From contig JAFYLD010000051.1 of NCBI GenBank assembly GCA_017537245.1, forward strand, positions 45,133 to 109,132: a stretch of DNA of 64,000 nt. The letters are read 5' to 3'. The notes beneath the pieces are model-generated. The model had not been told where the DNA came from, made no database searches, and worked only from the letters and a program-made list of their open reading frames with translations. Origin of the DNA: Clostridia bacterium. GTDB lineage: Bacteria; Bacillota; Clostridia; Oscillospirales; Acutalibacteraceae. Positions 42,574-52,695 of this stretch are shown here, piece by piece; position 1 is the first letter of the stretch; each line of letters starts with the position of its first letter. Made by a program: the position numbers and the translations under genes.

Positions 42574-45500
42574 CTAAAACGAAATACTTTCACCCATAGT
42601 AAAGGAGTAGATTATTTTTTCCTTTACGGGCAAGCCAAATATCTTTTCGGCAGCGGTAGAGTAAATTGCCAACTGCTCGCCATAGCGGTCGACAAGAGTT
42701 TGCATCTTATCTACCCTGTCTGTCTTAAAGTCTAGCACTACTATGCCGTCATCTTCGATAAAGCAGAGGTCGATAGCGCCCTGCACAATGATATTTGCGC
42801 CCTCGATAGTAAGCGTATCATCAAGGCGAGTTGCAGGAATTTCTGAAAGAAAACGCATTTCGCGGCGAACCTCGTTTGACGATATAATGCGGCTATAAAG
42901 CGCACTTGCAAAGAACTTCTTTATAGCGTCAATATCGGCAGAAGCGACCTCGCGCTCGGTAACGAATTTCCACTCTAGTAGTCGCTCGATTTCGGAGTCG
43001 ACGTCTACGTTTTGCTCTAGATTTATAAACTGCATAATATGGTGCATCGCAGTACCACGCGCCGCGCCCGTTAGCTTGTCGCCAAGCATAAACGCAGGTT
43101 GCTCTACAAAGGCGTATCGATCGTCCTCGGCAGAGTGTACCAGTCGCGAAACCGACGCCTTGGCCTGCAAGTGACGAAGTGGCTCGTAAGGATATTGGTA
43201 CTGGGCATTTTGCTTAATGGCAGCGGCAAATTCCTCGTTTATAGTTACCTCTTGCGTTTCGGTTTGCTCGTCAAATACTGCCTCGTCATCGCTTTGCGAA
43301 ATGGTAATTTTTATTGCGGCATCACTACCAAGTTTTGGCGCGGTAACGTCGCAATAGTTACGCAAAACGTCACCGTTCGGGTGCATTAAAGCGCAGCTTA
43401 AAATCCAGTCGGACATTTTTTCGCTTTTTTCAAGGAATCTGCGGGTTACGTGTGGAGCTTTTTCGCTTAAAGATGATGATAAAGTAGTAAGGGTTTTGTC
43501 TAAATCTTTAGAAGAGCAAACAAAACAAACTCTATCAATAGCTCGGGTAGCCGCAACGTATAACAAACGCATTTTTTCTTCTATGGTTTTTACACGAATG
43601 CTGCGCGCCATAACCTTATGACCTAGCATCTGCACGTCGGCTGATATTTTGTTGCTAAAATACTTAAACGCTATTCCGCCTTTTTCGGAGAATATCTCGC
43701 GACTTTCGGCATCACTTTGGTTAATTTCTGACGACAAGTTTGCTACTATGCACACTGGGAACTGCAAACCTTTTGAGTGGTGCATGGTCATAATCTTTAC
43801 AGCATCTTCACCAGCTGCCGCCTCATTTTTAAAGCTCTTTTCGGGCATGGATTGCATATATTTTATAAATCCGTAAATACCTGAATCGCAGCGTGATGAA
43901 TAGCTCTTTGCATACTCGATAAGCGCAAACAGATTATCTTTTTTGGTTTTGCCGCCAGGCATTGCTACTACCCAGTTTAAGATATCGGCAGAGTAAATTA
44001 GTTTTGATATAAGTCGATCTATCGGCAATACTGCCGCATCACGACGCAATTCTGCTAATTTTTCTATAAAATCGGCGCATTTTTTATCGCCATTTTCAGC
44101 ACTCATTACCACCGCAGAATATAGTGGACACTTGTGCTTGTTTATTCTAATAGCCGCCATTTCGTCGGCAGTAAATGCAAATAGCGGTGACATCATAACC
44201 TGCAAAAGCTCTACGTCGGATTTTGGGTTATCGATAACCTTTAAAAGCGAGATAACCGACGTTATCTCTATGGTTTTCATAAACGATTCGCCGCCTATTG
44301 CAACAGGTATGCCGCGTTCTTTAAGCGCATCGCCAATAATTGGCGCTTTGTTTTGGAAAGAATTGAGCAGTATTGCAAAGTCGCTATAACGCGCCGCTCT
44401 TAACTCTTTGCCATCGGTTATAACTGCGCCCTCGTTCATTACAGAGGTAATATAGTCGGCAATACGTTTAGCCTCGGTTTCGAGCAATGAATCTTCTGAC
44501 TCATCCTCGCACTTGTCTACCGCAAGTATTTCGGCAGTTGGCGCGTTGCTCTCGGGGAATTCACCGCCGGCATTAAGACGCTCGTCCTTGTTATAGATAA
44601 TAGAGCCAACTTGACCTGCCATAAGCTCGGTAAAGAAGAAGTTTATTGCCTCGCAAACACCCTCGCGACTTCTAAAGTTGTCGGACAAGATAATCTTTTT
44701 AGAATCGTCTTTGTTTGCATCTTCAAACAAAACGTATCTATTCTTTTTGTTTAAGAAATTTTCTGGGTTAGAGCCACGGAAACCATAGATACTCTGCTTG
44801 ATATCGCCTACGACAAACAACTTTTCTTCGTTGTTTGAAAGCGCGTTAAAGAGTGTATCTTGTAAATCGTTTACGTCTTGGAATTCGTCAACCAATACCT
44901 CGTCATAACGATGACAAAGCTCGTGCGCATCCTCGCGCACAACGATTTTGCCATCTTTATATTCACAAAGTAGCTCTAGCGCCATTTGTTCCATATTGCT
45001 AAAGGTATAGGAATTTTGCTTTTTATATTCTTCAAAAAGTCTTTCACTATACTTGGTAATCATTTCTACCAAAAGCTTTACGGTATCTTTGTATTTTACG
45101 ATATCTGCTTGAATTATTTCGGCATTTGCGCAGAAAATTTCTTTTATTTTCTTAAGTATTTCGGTAATGGATGATTTGTGCTCTTTAAATGCCGTAGCGC
45201 CTTCGTCATCGCCGCTCATTCTAGGAGCGCCCGGCAACTTTGCACTTTTGAGCGCATCAAAAAAGCCGTTCCAATCTCTAGCGCGAGCTACGTCTTTTAG
45301 GTGCTCTATAACCTTTGTTACGTCGTCAACGCACTTAATATGCTCATCAAATTTTGCGAGTACGTGGTTTGCCGCTTCTGACATTTTGTCAATGCAAACG
45401 TCGATGCTGTCAAGCAATTTATCGGCCTCGACAAAAGAGAGGTCATACCAACCATGACCTTTGACAAACTCGCTTTCATAAGGACGTGACAAACCGTTTA

Positions 45501-46071
45501 TAAAGTTTTGTGGAAATGGTAGTTGTTGACTGTAATTATAGATTTTTTCGATCAAATCGGTAAGGGCTGATTCATCGTATTCGCAGTTTGTAATTTCTAA
45601 CAAATTATCAAAAGTTTCATTAGGCTCTTGTAGGTATTCATTTATTAGTCCTGACATAACCTGCTTTTGAATATCGAAGTACTCTTTGCCGTCAGTAACC
45701 TTAAAATCGGGCTCTATACCACATTTTTCAAAGTTTTCGCGCACGAGTCTTATACAAAACGAGTCGATTGTGCAAATATCGGCATTTTGTAGTAAGTATT
45801 TTTGCTCTTGCAATTTTTCGTTGTCGGGATGCTCTAATATCTCGGCGTAAATACGCTTTTCTATACGAGAAACCATTTCGGCAGCCGCCGCATTAGTAAA
45901 GGTAACAATAAGTAGGCGATCTGCGCTTATGGGGTTTTCGGTGTCGGTAAGCATTTTTGCCACACGCTCAACCAAAACAGCAGTTTTACCCGAGCCTGCC
46001 GCCGCAGAAACAAGTACGTTACCGCGTGTATCTATTGCCTTTTCTTGCATAGGTGTTGGATCAAATGCCAT
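42574..46071 (-). CDS. addA: ATP-dependent helicase/nuclease subunit A
   Basis: 1165 residues from ATG 46071, after GAGGTG. UvrD-type helicase: Walker A SAAAGSGKTAVLVERV, motif II VDEFQDVND, motif III GDIKQSIYGFRGSNP, motif IV SDNFRS, motif VI YVAATRAIDRV. The C-terminal RecB-type nuclease domain has GAIDLCFIEDDGIVVLDFKTD, with the Asp and Asp-x-Lys metal residues intact. AddAB resects double-strand breaks and produces 3' tails at Chi sites for RecA. Overlaps addB by 11 bases. Confidence 0.96.
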   Translation of the reverse strand: MAFDPTPMQEKAIDTRGNVLVSAAAGSGKTAVLVERVAKMLTDTENPISADRLLIVTFTNAAAAEMVSRIEKRIYAEILEHPDNEKLQEQKYLLQNADICTIDSFCIRLVRENFEKCGIEPDFKVTDGKEYFDIQKQVMSGLINEYLQEPNETFDNLLEITNCEYDESALTDLIEKIYNYSQQLPFPQNFINGLSRPYESEFVKGHGWYDLSFVEADKLLDSIDVCIDKMSEAANHVLAKFDEHIKCVDDVTKVIEHLKDVARARDWNGFFDALKSAKLPGAPRMSGDDEGATAFKEHKSSITEILKKIKEIFCANAEIIQADIVKYKDTVKLLVEMITKYSERLFEEYKKQNSYTFSNMEQMALELLCEYKDGKIVVREDAHELCHRYDEVLVDEFQDVNDLQDTLFNALSNNEEKLFVVGDIKQSIYGFRGSNPENFLNKKNRYVLFEDANKDDSKKIILSDNFRSREGVCEAINFFFTELMAGQVGSIIYNKDERLNAGGEFPESNAPTAEILAVDKCEDESEDSLLETEAKRIADYITSVMNEGAVITDGKELRAARYSDFAILLNSFQNKAPIIGDALKERGIPVAIGGESFMKTIEITSVISLLKVIDNPKSDVELLQVMMSPLFAFTADEMAAIRINKHKCPLYSAVVMSAENGDKKCADFIEKLAELRRDAAVLPIDRLISKLIYSADILNWVVAMPGGKTKKDNLFALIEYAKSYSSRCDSGIYGFIKYMQSMPEKSFKNEAAAGEDAVKIMTMHHSKGLQFPVCIVANLSSEINQSDAESREIFSEKGGIAFKYFSNKISADVQMLGHKVMARSIRVKTIEEKMRLLYVAATRAIDRVCFVCSSKDLDKTLTTLSSSLSEKAPHVTRRFLEKSEKMSDWILSCALMHPNGDVLRNYCDVTAPKLGSDAAIKITISQSDDEAVFDEQTETQEVTINEEFAAAIKQNAQYQYPYEPLRHLQAKASVSRLVHSAEDDRYAFVEQPAFMLGDKLTGAARGTAMHHIMQFINLEQNVDVDSEIERLLEWKFVTEREVASADIDAIKKFFASALYSRIISSNEVRREMRFLSEIPATRLDDTLTIEGANIIVQGAIDLCFIEDDGIVVLDFKTDRVDKMQTLVDRYGEQLAIYSTAAEKIFGLPVKEKIIYSFTMGESISF

Positions 46072-49000
46072 CTTCACACACCTCACTTTCGATTATTTCC
46101 ATTACCTCGGAATTTGTAAGTTTAGGAGCTTTTTCAATTTTTTCGTCACCGATACGGCAAACGTTTTTGAACTCACAGTATTTACAAGCGCCGCTGTCAA
46201 GACCATCTACCGGAGCTGCGGCAATATTACCGCTATATATCGCGTGACCTGTTTGTTTTAGTTTGTTTTCAATGAATTTGAAAATCTTGTCGAAATCTTC
46301 TTCGGCAATAAAGCTGCTGGACGGATTATCTTCGTCAAGATTTGGCACAAACTCGCCTTTGTTTTGTGGTTCCATTGCGGTAATCAAATCAAGATTTGCC
46401 GCTAGCAAACCGTTCATTCGGCGGTTTTTCTTATTATTTCTTTTGTCGCGTTTGGCTATCATATAAAGTATGCCTGCCGTGTTGCCGCCAAACTCCTCGC
46501 TATTTGCTATGGCGTATAGGTAGATTAGCATTTGCATATTTTGACCGACAAGAATATCGGGTAGTTGGAATTCGCGACTGCCTGTTTTGTAGTCGATAAT
46601 TCTAACGTAACCATTCCAAGTATCAACGCGGTCAACCTTACCAATAAGTTCGAGCGACACCTCGTCGTCAATAGGTATACTTATTGCGGGGATTCCGCCT
46701 TCGTAACCAATACCTAGCTCGCATTTTACCGGCTCAAAATCGCTTTGAGCAAACTCGAGAGCAAGTCTTTGGACAACGTATTTTAAAAGACGTTTTATAG
46801 TTGTAACCAAATATTTTAGATATGGTGTTTCTATATCACAATAACCCACAACCATATTTAGATATTCGTTTGTGTACTTATCGATTAATTCGACTATCTT
46901 ATCTTCGTCAAATTCCGATATTGTTTTACCATAATCCTCGACAATTCTTTGCAACACGTGGTGAACTATTGTACCGCGTTGTAGTGTGTCAAATGATGCC
47001 GCTTGCAATGACTCAATACCCAAACCATAACGACAAAAGTACATAAATCTGCAACGGCTAAAGGTGTCAAATCTTGATGGTGACATATACAACTTATCAC
47101 CAAACAACTTGCGCGCAGTATCACCACTAATAGAAAAGTCAGTTCTCTTTATCGAGTGCATAACACTATCAATTCTATCGGTATAATCTTTATTATCAAG
47201 TGTGCTTAAAAGCGTTTGCGCGTCAGATTTATTATAAGGAGTAACGTCGCACAACCTAGCAAAAGCGTCCTCGTAGCTTTCGGGCAGATTATCGCTAGAT
47301 AATTCTGACGGCTCTATGCAAACTTTACATTTAAACTTGTTTTTAATATCTAAAACAAATGATGATGGCTCGCAAGCGGTGGTACCGATTTTGTTAGCGT
47401 AGCTTATAAATACTTTATCGGTAGCGCAACAAACGTTACTGTAAAGAAGGCTCTCTTCTTCTATCGCCATAGAACATACAGTATCGGGAATATTGATATT
47501 TTGCTCTATTAGCATTTTGCGCTCGTCGTTTGCAAATAGTCCCTTAGTTTGTGGCAAACGAGGAAATACACCCTGGTTTGCACCCATAATAAAGGCATAC
47601 TTAGGACGTGATGGTCTAATACGATCTGCCGCGCCAAATATAGCCTCGTCAATCATTTGAGGTACTATCCCGACAGTTTCTAAAGACAATGCGGTTTTTA
47701 GAGCGTCGCAAAATTCTAGTTTAGAAATTTCTTCACTACCAAAGCAAACTGCCAAACTATTAAGAATACGCATTACTGCGTCCCACGATTGTTTTATAGC
47801 GTCGCCATAACCCGATTCAAACTGCTTATAAAGGTTTTTAAAGCGTTTTGACGCGTTTGTTTCATCAAGCAAGCGCACCAAGGCACGCGCCATATCGGGC
47901 GCGGTATTTTTAAAATCATTTTTAAGTTTTATAAGCGGATTTATCGCCTTTTGACGCAACTTATTCAAATACTCTAACTGACGAACCTTTTGCTCGGTTA
48001 ATTCACCCTTGGCATTAAAACCTTCAGGGTCCATTGTCCAGTCTTTTTGCCACGTAGCGCCATCAATATTCCAAATATATGCATAATTCTCTAAAGAAGA
48101 AATTTCATCAACGCTTAAAACGTCTATACCCGACTTGTAAAAACGAAGTATGTTCTCGGTAGAGAAGTTTTTAGCAACGTTTGCCGCTGCCAAAACGGTG
48201 GTCGCAACAGGCAACGTCATAAGAGAAATGCGCTTGTCGATAAAACAGCTTATATTATTCTTTTTGCAGGCGATTTCTAGCGCATCTTCATAAGGAGCTA
48301 TATCGCGAGCAATTATTACAAAATCGCTGTATCTAGCACCTTCTTCGCGCACGATTCGGCGAATATTTCGCGCTACAAAGTCTGTTTCGTTATATACGTT
48401 TTCGGCCGAGCAAATGGTAATATTAGGGCTCTCGCCGTCAAAGTCGGTTTTTCCTGTAGCCATAAAGTCCTCAAGAGCAGAAAGCTCTGGACTACTATAA
48501 TTTTTATGGTCTAAAACTACGTCTTCAAGCACGCCTACGCCAAAACTGCGCGCAATAGCGCTAACCTTACTTTTTAGCTTTTTAACGTTAGAAAAAAGAG
48601 CAAAATCACGCTTATCTTGAGTGTTATCGGTAAGTGTTACCGTTACGTCTTTTGCCTGCGCCATTATGCGCTCGATTATCTTGTATTGTTGACCGGAAAA
48701 ACCCTTGAACGAATCGATAAATACGGTTTTGCCATCAAAATATCGGTGTTGCTCTAAAGCGTAATAAAGCTTTGTAAGTCTATCGGTACTGTCGATAAAT
48801 TTTTCGGCAATTATTGCGTCATAATTTTCGTAAATAAGCGCGGTGTCTAAAAGCTTTTGTTTAAGCGGCTCGCTTTTGATACCCACCGCCGCATCTCGCA
48901 AATCATCGACAGTTACAAAATTCATTTTGAACTCGCCTATCGTATCGATCATAAGAGAAGCAAAGCTTCTAGAGTTAGCATACTTTTTAAAGCGTACAAG

Positions 49001-49306
49001 TTCGTTTTGACAACTCTTGATAGCCTTACCCATTAGGATTATACGGTCAGCGTTGGTAATACTCTCGCCGCAAACACCTCCGGCTATACGCTCAATCTCA
49101 TCACAAAGACGAGTAAAACTAATAACCGAAACCTTTTGCGCAGCTGTATCGCCAACCACGTCTAAGATATTTTTTTCGCTCTCGAATGAGAATTGCTCCG
49201 GCACCAAAAGCACAGGATTTTCGCCCTGTGAAACACACTCGGCAATTCTTTGAGTAACGTTGTAGGTCTTGCCACTTGAAGCGCGACCTAAAATAAATTG
49301 AAGCAT
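46061..49306 (-). CDS. addB: ATP-dependent helicase/deoxyribonuclease subunit B
   Basis: 1081 residues from ATG 49306, after AAGGCGGTGG; the open frame extends to 49552 but that part is hydrophobic and lacks a start site. Walker-A-like GRASSGKT (8-15), inactive-helicase body, and a RecB-type nuclease with RVDTWNGYVRIIDYKTGSRE. The iron-sulfur cysteines typical of AddB are present: one in RCRFMYFCRYG and three in CKYCEFKNVC. Partner of AddA, responsible for Chi recognition and cutting the 5' strand. Confidence 0.95.
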   Translation of the reverse strand: MLQFILGRASSGKTYNVTQRIAECVSQGENPVLLVPEQFSFESEKNILDVVGDTAAQKVSVISFTRLCDEIERIAGGVCGESITNADRIILMGKAIKSCQNELVRFKKYANSRSFASLMIDTIGEFKMNFVTVDDLRDAAVGIKSEPLKQKLLDTALIYENYDAIIAEKFIDSTDRLTKLYYALEQHRYFDGKTVFIDSFKGFSGQQYKIIERIMAQAKDVTVTLTDNTQDKRDFALFSNVKKLKSKVSAIARSFGVGVLEDVVLDHKNYSSPELSALEDFMATGKTDFDGESPNITICSAENVYNETDFVARNIRRIVREEGARYSDFVIIARDIAPYEDALEIACKKNNISCFIDKRISLMTLPVATTVLAAANVAKNFSTENILRFYKSGIDVLSVDEISSLENYAYIWNIDGATWQKDWTMDPEGFNAKGELTEQKVRQLEYLNKLRQKAINPLIKLKNDFKNTAPDMARALVRLLDETNASKRFKNLYKQFESGYGDAIKQSWDAVMRILNSLAVCFGSEEISKLEFCDALKTALSLETVGIVPQMIDEAIFGAADRIRPSRPKYAFIMGANQGVFPRLPQTKGLFANDERKMLIEQNINIPDTVCSMAIEEESLLYSNVCCATDKVFISYANKIGTTACEPSSFVLDIKNKFKCKVCIEPSELSSDNLPESYEDAFARLCDVTPYNKSDAQTLLSTLDNKDYTDRIDSVMHSIKRTDFSISGDTARKLFGDKLYMSPSRFDTFSRCRFMYFCRYGLGIESLQAASFDTLQRGTIVHHVLQRIVEDYGKTISEFDEDKIVELIDKYTNEYLNMVVGYCDIETPYLKYLVTTIKRLLKYVVQRLALEFAQSDFEPVKCELGIGYEGGIPAISIPIDDEVSLELIGKVDRVDTWNGYVRIIDYKTGSREFQLPDILVGQNMQMLIYLYAIANSEEFGGNTAGILYMIAKRDKRNNKKNRRMNGLLAANLDLITAMEPQNKGEFVPNLDEDNPSSSFIAEEDFDKIFKFIENKLKQTGHAIYSGNIAAAPVDGLDSGACKYCEFKNVCRIGDEKIEKAPKLTNSEVMEIIESEVCEDGI

Positions 49307-49332
49307 AATGCCACCGCCTTTTCTTAAAAAAT

Positions 49333-49361
49333 ATTTTACCACAAATTTTCTTACATTACAA
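49333..49361 (-). promoter_or_regulatory. promoter of the addB operon
   Basis: Minus strand TTGTAA (49356-49361), 17 bases, TAAAAT (49333-49338), about 27 bases before the addB start. Confidence 0.65.
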
Positions 49362-49404
49362 TTATAAATCTTTCCATGCGCTAAAAATAGCACATTAAAA
49401 ATTA

Positions 49405-49433
49405 TTGAATATTTGGCGTGTTTGATATATAAT
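49405..49433 (+). promoter_or_regulatory. promoter of UPF0340 gene
   Basis: TTGAAT (49405-49410), 17 bases, TATAAT (49428-49433). RNA would begin near 49440, so the leader is only about ten bases and barely contains GGTGAT. Confidence 0.7.
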
Positions 49434-49449
49434 GGTTTACGGTGATAAT

Positions 49450-50001
49450 ATGTTAGATAATATAACAAATGAAGCGATAAAAACAATAAAAGAACTAATA
49501 GAAATCTCAAACTTAAAATCCGGACAACTTTTGGTAATCGGTTGTTCGTCAAGCGAGATTGCGGGCGGAATTATTGGCAAAAATTCTAGTATAGACGCCG
49601 CAAAAGCTGTATTTGACGGCATATACCCTATCTTAAAAGAAAAGGGAATATATCTTGCCGCACAATGTTGCGAGCATCTTAATCGCGCGCTTATAATCGA
49701 GCAAGACGCGGCCGAAAAGTTTGGGTATGAAATTGTAAACGTTATGCCACAGCCAAAAGCAGGCGGCTCATTTGCAACAACAGTTTGGCAAAATATGGAC
49801 AGCCCCGTTGCAGTAGAGCACGTAAAGGCAAACGCTGGTCTTGATATAGGCAACACGCTTATCGGTATGCACCTAAAAGAAGTTGCCGTACCTGTTAGAC
49901 TATCTATAAATAAAATTGGCGAGGCTCCCATTGTGGCTGCAAGAACTCGACCAAAATTTATTGGTGGCGAAAGAGCGCATTACCAAGAAAATCTAAAATA
50001 A
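49450..50001 (+). CDS. UPF0340/YwlG-family protein
   Basis: 183 residues from ATG 49450, five bases after GGTGAT. Matches the DUF436/YwlG family across its length: LLVIGCSSSEIAGG, AAQCCEHLNRALIIE, PQPKAGGSFATTVW, GLDIGNTLIGMHL and VVAARTRPKFIGGERA-type end (ARTRPKFIGGERAHY). The family is widespread in Firmicutes, often near glyA and upp; its biochemical role is not established. Conserved Cys and His residues hint at an enzyme. Single-gene unit between two terminators/promoters. Confidence 0.88.
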   Translation: MLDNITNEAIKTIKELIEISNLKSGQLLVIGCSSSEIAGGIIGKNSSIDAAKAVFDGIYPILKEKGIYLAAQCCEHLNRALIIEQDAAEKFGYEIVNVMPQPKAGGSFATTVWQNMDSPVAVEHVKANAGLDIGNTLIGMHLKEVAVPVRLSINKIGEAPIVAARTRPKFIGGERAHYQENLK

Positions 50002-50007
50002 AAAACT

Positions 50008-50034
50008 AAATCCCCACCAAAAAGGTGGGGATTT
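50008..50034. terminator. bidirectional terminator
   Basis: 11-bp stem AAATCCCCACC / GGTGGGGATTT with an A-rich loop, shared by the convergent UPF0340 and AbrB-like genes. Confidence 0.9.
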
Positions 50035-50036
50035 TA

Positions 50037-50303
50037 TTATATATTTAACGTTTCTTCTTTTAAAAGTTGCATTTTTTCAACACAATTTTTGCAAATTTTT
50101 TGATTCTCGAACTCTATGCAATTTTCTGACTCGCCACAAAAAACGCAGGCAGGTTTATGCTTTTTTAGAATTATGCTATCGTCTTGCATATAGATTTCAA
50201 ACTCGTCTACGCCCTCGGTCATATCAAGAAATTTTCTTATTTCTTTTGGTATTACTACCCTGCCCATATTGTCAAGGCCGCGTATAATTCCCGTTTCTTT
50301 CAT
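50037..50303 (-). CDS. AbrB/SpoVT-type DNA-binding protein with zinc-ribbon tail
   Basis: 88 residues. The N-terminal swapped-hairpin domain reads TGIIRGLDNMGRVVIPKEIR, followed by FEIYMQDDSIILKK. The C-terminal half has two Cys pairs, CVFCGE and CKNC, likely binding zinc. Such transition-state-type regulators control growth-phase and sporulation genes. It is the last gene of the pduL-hemW-histidine phosphatase-ung operon, 13 bases after ung. Confidence 0.88.
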   Translation of the reverse strand: MKETGIIRGLDNMGRVVIPKEIRKFLDMTEGVDEFEIYMQDDSIILKKHKPACVFCGESENCIEFENQKICKNCVEKMQLLKEETLNI

Positions 50304-50315
50304 AAATCAAATCTC

Positions 50316-50984
50316 CTATTTAATAGTCCAATCAATTGGTGTTTGACCGCTTGAAAGTAATATCTCATTAGTTTTTGAAAAATGTTTGCAACCAAAAAAT
50401 CCGTTATATGCCGATAATGGACTCGGGTGAACCGTGATTAACTTTTTATGTAACGGATTTTTAATAATCTCGGCTTTTTTGCGAGCGTTTGCGCCCCAAA
50501 GCAAAAATACAACTGGTGTCTGCTTTTTATCAAGCTCAGCGATTACTCGGTCGGTAAACTGTTCCCAACCCATACCTTTGTGGCTGTTAGGATTTGCCTC
50601 GCGAACGGTAAGCACAGCATTTAACATTAGCACACCCTGACGCGCCCATGCCGTCAGCTCGCCGTGATTTGGAATTTCAAATCCAATATCGTCGCGCAAT
50701 TCTTTATAGATATTTTTTAGCGATGGAGGAGTGTCTATTCCCTTTTGCACCGAAAAACAAAGTCCGTGCGCCTGCCCTACGCCATGATATGGATCTTGAC
50801 CAATTATTACAACCTTTGTGTTTTCAAAAGACGTGTATTTAAGCGCATTAAAAATATCATTTACGTTAGGATATATCGTCTTTGAAGAATACTCATCTTT
50901 TAAAAAATTGCGCAGGTTTTGGTAATAAGGTTTTTGCCACTCGTCAGACAAAATAGCGTCCCAATCGTTACCTAAATTAACCAT
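50316..50984 (-). CDS. ung: uracil-DNA glycosylase
   Basis: 222 residues, full-length family 1 enzyme. Water-activating motif [20 protein letters not shown] (Asp64), LLWGANA, and the minor-groove loop [14 protein letters not shown]. It removes uracil from DNA to start base excision repair. Ten bases after the histidine phosphatase gene's stop side; same operon. Confidence 0.97.
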   Translation of the reverse strand: MVNLGNDWDAILSDEWQKPYYQNLRNFLKDEYSSKTIYPNVNDIFNALKYTSFENTKVVIIGQDPYHGVGQAHGLCFSVQKGIDTPPSLKNIYKELRDDIGFEIPNHGELTAWARQGVLMLNAVLTVREANPNSHKGMGWEQFTDRVIAELDKKQTPVVFLLWGANARKKAEIIKNPLHKKLITVHPSPLSAYNGFFGCKHFSKTNEILLSSGQTPIDWTIK

Positions 50985-50993
50985 AATAGCACC

Positions 50994-51599
50994 TTAAATA
51001 ATATCGTAAACTTCTACAATACCGCTTGAATGATAGAGAGATGGTGTAATCATTATTGAATAACCGCGACCGTTGTCACTTGTCCACTCTACCGAGTGTT
51101 TGCGTGGTACTGCACAAGCGCCTAGTAGCATCATTATAGCGCCGCCGTGCATAATAACGCCCGCGCTTGTCACGTCGTTTTGCATCATATCGCGCACTAT
51201 CATATTAAGAGCAAGCGCTTGACGACGCACAAAGTTTTGTGTGGTTTCACCGCCTGATGGCGCTTCAAGTTTGCCGCTTGTCCACTCTAGATATTCTGGC
51301 ATAACCTCTAGTTGAGCGGCGGTTTTGCCCTCAAACTCACCAAAGTCATACTCGGTAAGCTCATCAATAACGTGTGCCTCAAAACCCGGGTAGATAATAT
51401 TAGCGCTTTGCTTACAACGAAGCATAGGACTAGTATATAAGCGCTCTATATCTGGGTATTCTACCGCCTCGCGCATTTGTTGTAGCTCGCGTACTCCCTC
51501 TGGTGAAAGTGGTAAATCAGTACGATTACCAATATACATACCAGCAGTATTTGCGTCGGTAGCGCCGTGACGAATTAAATGTATTTTAAAAGTTTTCAT
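50994..51599 (-). CDS. histidine phosphatase family protein
   Basis: 201 residues of the phosphoglycerate-mutase-like superfamily: LIRHGATDAN (phosphorylated His10), RLYTSPMLRC, ELTEYDFGEFEGK and the second His in VIMHGGAIMML. Similar proteins act as alpha-ribazole phosphatase or broad phosphatases; no cobamide genes are nearby, so the substrate stays open. It overlaps hemW by 14 bases. Confidence 0.88.
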   Translation of the reverse strand: MKTFKIHLIRHGATDANTAGMYIGNRTDLPLSPEGVRELQQMREAVEYPDIERLYTSPMLRCKQSANIIYPGFEAHVIDELTEYDFGEFEGKTAAQLEVMPEYLEWTSGKLEAPSGGETTQNFVRRQALALNMIVRDMMQNDVTSAGVIMHGGAIMMLLGACAVPRKHSVEWTSDNGRGYSIMITPSLYHSSGIVEVYDII

Positions 51600-52695
51600 T
51601 TTCTAACAACTCCGTAATAATGCTGTTTGAAACAAGCATACCGCTATCGGTTAGCGATACGTGTGGCAAATTAGCCTTTATATAACCTGCCTTTTCGAGC
51701 AGGTTAATTTTATCTTTAACGTTTTGTGGTATTTCGTCGTAAATTTTAGACAAGTCAACACCTTGCGACAAACGTAGCCCTAGCATTAAAGACTCTTCTT
51801 TACTACCCGATTCACCGTCAAAAACGGTTTGAGGATTATTTATAAATCCCTTTAAATCGCGAGGATAATAAAAACGTTTACCCTCGAAGCAAGAATGTGC
51901 CGCAGGGCCTATTCCTATATAATCATCGCATATCCAATATTTTAAATTATGCCTGCTCTCGCAGTTTTCTTTTGCAAAATTAGATATTTCATAATGATTA
52001 TACCCACTATTTTGAAGCATGCGACACATAAAAAGATATTGCTCGGCCGCCGTCTCGTCATCGGGTAAATTAAGCGTATCATATTTTTTTGAAAAAACTG
52101 TATTTTGCTCGATTTTTAAAATATATGACGATATATGCTCTGGGTTTTGCGACAGTATAAAATCAATATCTTTTTTAAGTGTTTGATTATCACTATGCGG
52201 TAGCGCAATCATAAGGTCTAGTGAAATATTATTAAAACCTAGACTTCGAGCAGCATTTACAGTAAGCGCCGCTTCGGTTGTAGTGTGAGTACGACCTAAA
52301 ATTTTAAGCGTTTCATCACTACCCGATTGCACACCGATAGATAGACGGTTTACGCCAGCTTGCTTTGCAAAAATTAAAAACTCACCTCTAGAAGATGGAT
52401 TGACCTCGACGGTAAATTCAGCATTTTCTAAAACGTTAAAATTTTCTTTTATACAATTTGCAAGCGGTATTATTTCTTCGCCCAAAAGCGATGGAGTGCC
52501 TCCGCCTATATAAATAGTATCAATGGGGCGGTCTGTTTGTCCGCCCCATTTTGTTATCTCACCTTTTAGCGCGTCTAAATAAGTTGCTAAATTCTCCTTA
52601 ATATAAAACGCCGAGTAAAAATCACAATAATTGCACTTTTTCTCACAAAAAGGTATGTGAATATATAGTCCTAAACTATTAGTCAAGAATTTCAC
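51586..52695 (-). CDS. hemW: HemW-type radical SAM protein
   Basis: 369 residues. The radical-SAM cluster motif is CEKKCNYCDF (Cys17, 21, 24), followed by DTIYIGGGTPSLLG, LSIGVQSGSDETLKILGRTH and a C-terminal HemN-like winged helix. The additional downstream Cys of true HemN (coproporphyrinogen dehydrogenase) is not in the loop, consistent with HemW, a heme chaperone. It overlaps pduL by 17 bases. Confidence 0.9.
   Translation of the reverse strand: MKFLTNSLGLYIHIPFCEKKCNYCDFYSAFYIKENLATYLDALKGEITKWGGQTDRPIDTIYIGGGTPSLLGEEIIPLANCIKENFNVLENAEFTVEVNPSSRGEFLIFAKQAGVNRLSIGVQSGSDETLKILGRTHTTTEAALTVNAARSLGFNNISLDLMIALPHSDNQTLKKDIDFILSQNPEHISSYILKIEQNTVFSKKYDTLNLPDDETAAEQYLFMCRMLQNSGYNHYEISNFAKENCESRHNLKYWICDDYIGIGPAAHSCFEGKRFYYPRDLKGFINNPQTVFDGESGSKEESLMLGLRLSQGVDLSKIYDEIPQNVKDKINLLEKAGYIKANLPHVSLTDSGMLVSNSIITELLENENF

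Noticed and set aside
49307-49552. N-terminal extension of AddB by 82 residues
   Set aside because: The extension is hydrophobic and spans the likely promoter; the ATG at 49306 has a strong ribosome site and begins the Walker-A region as in other AddB proteins.
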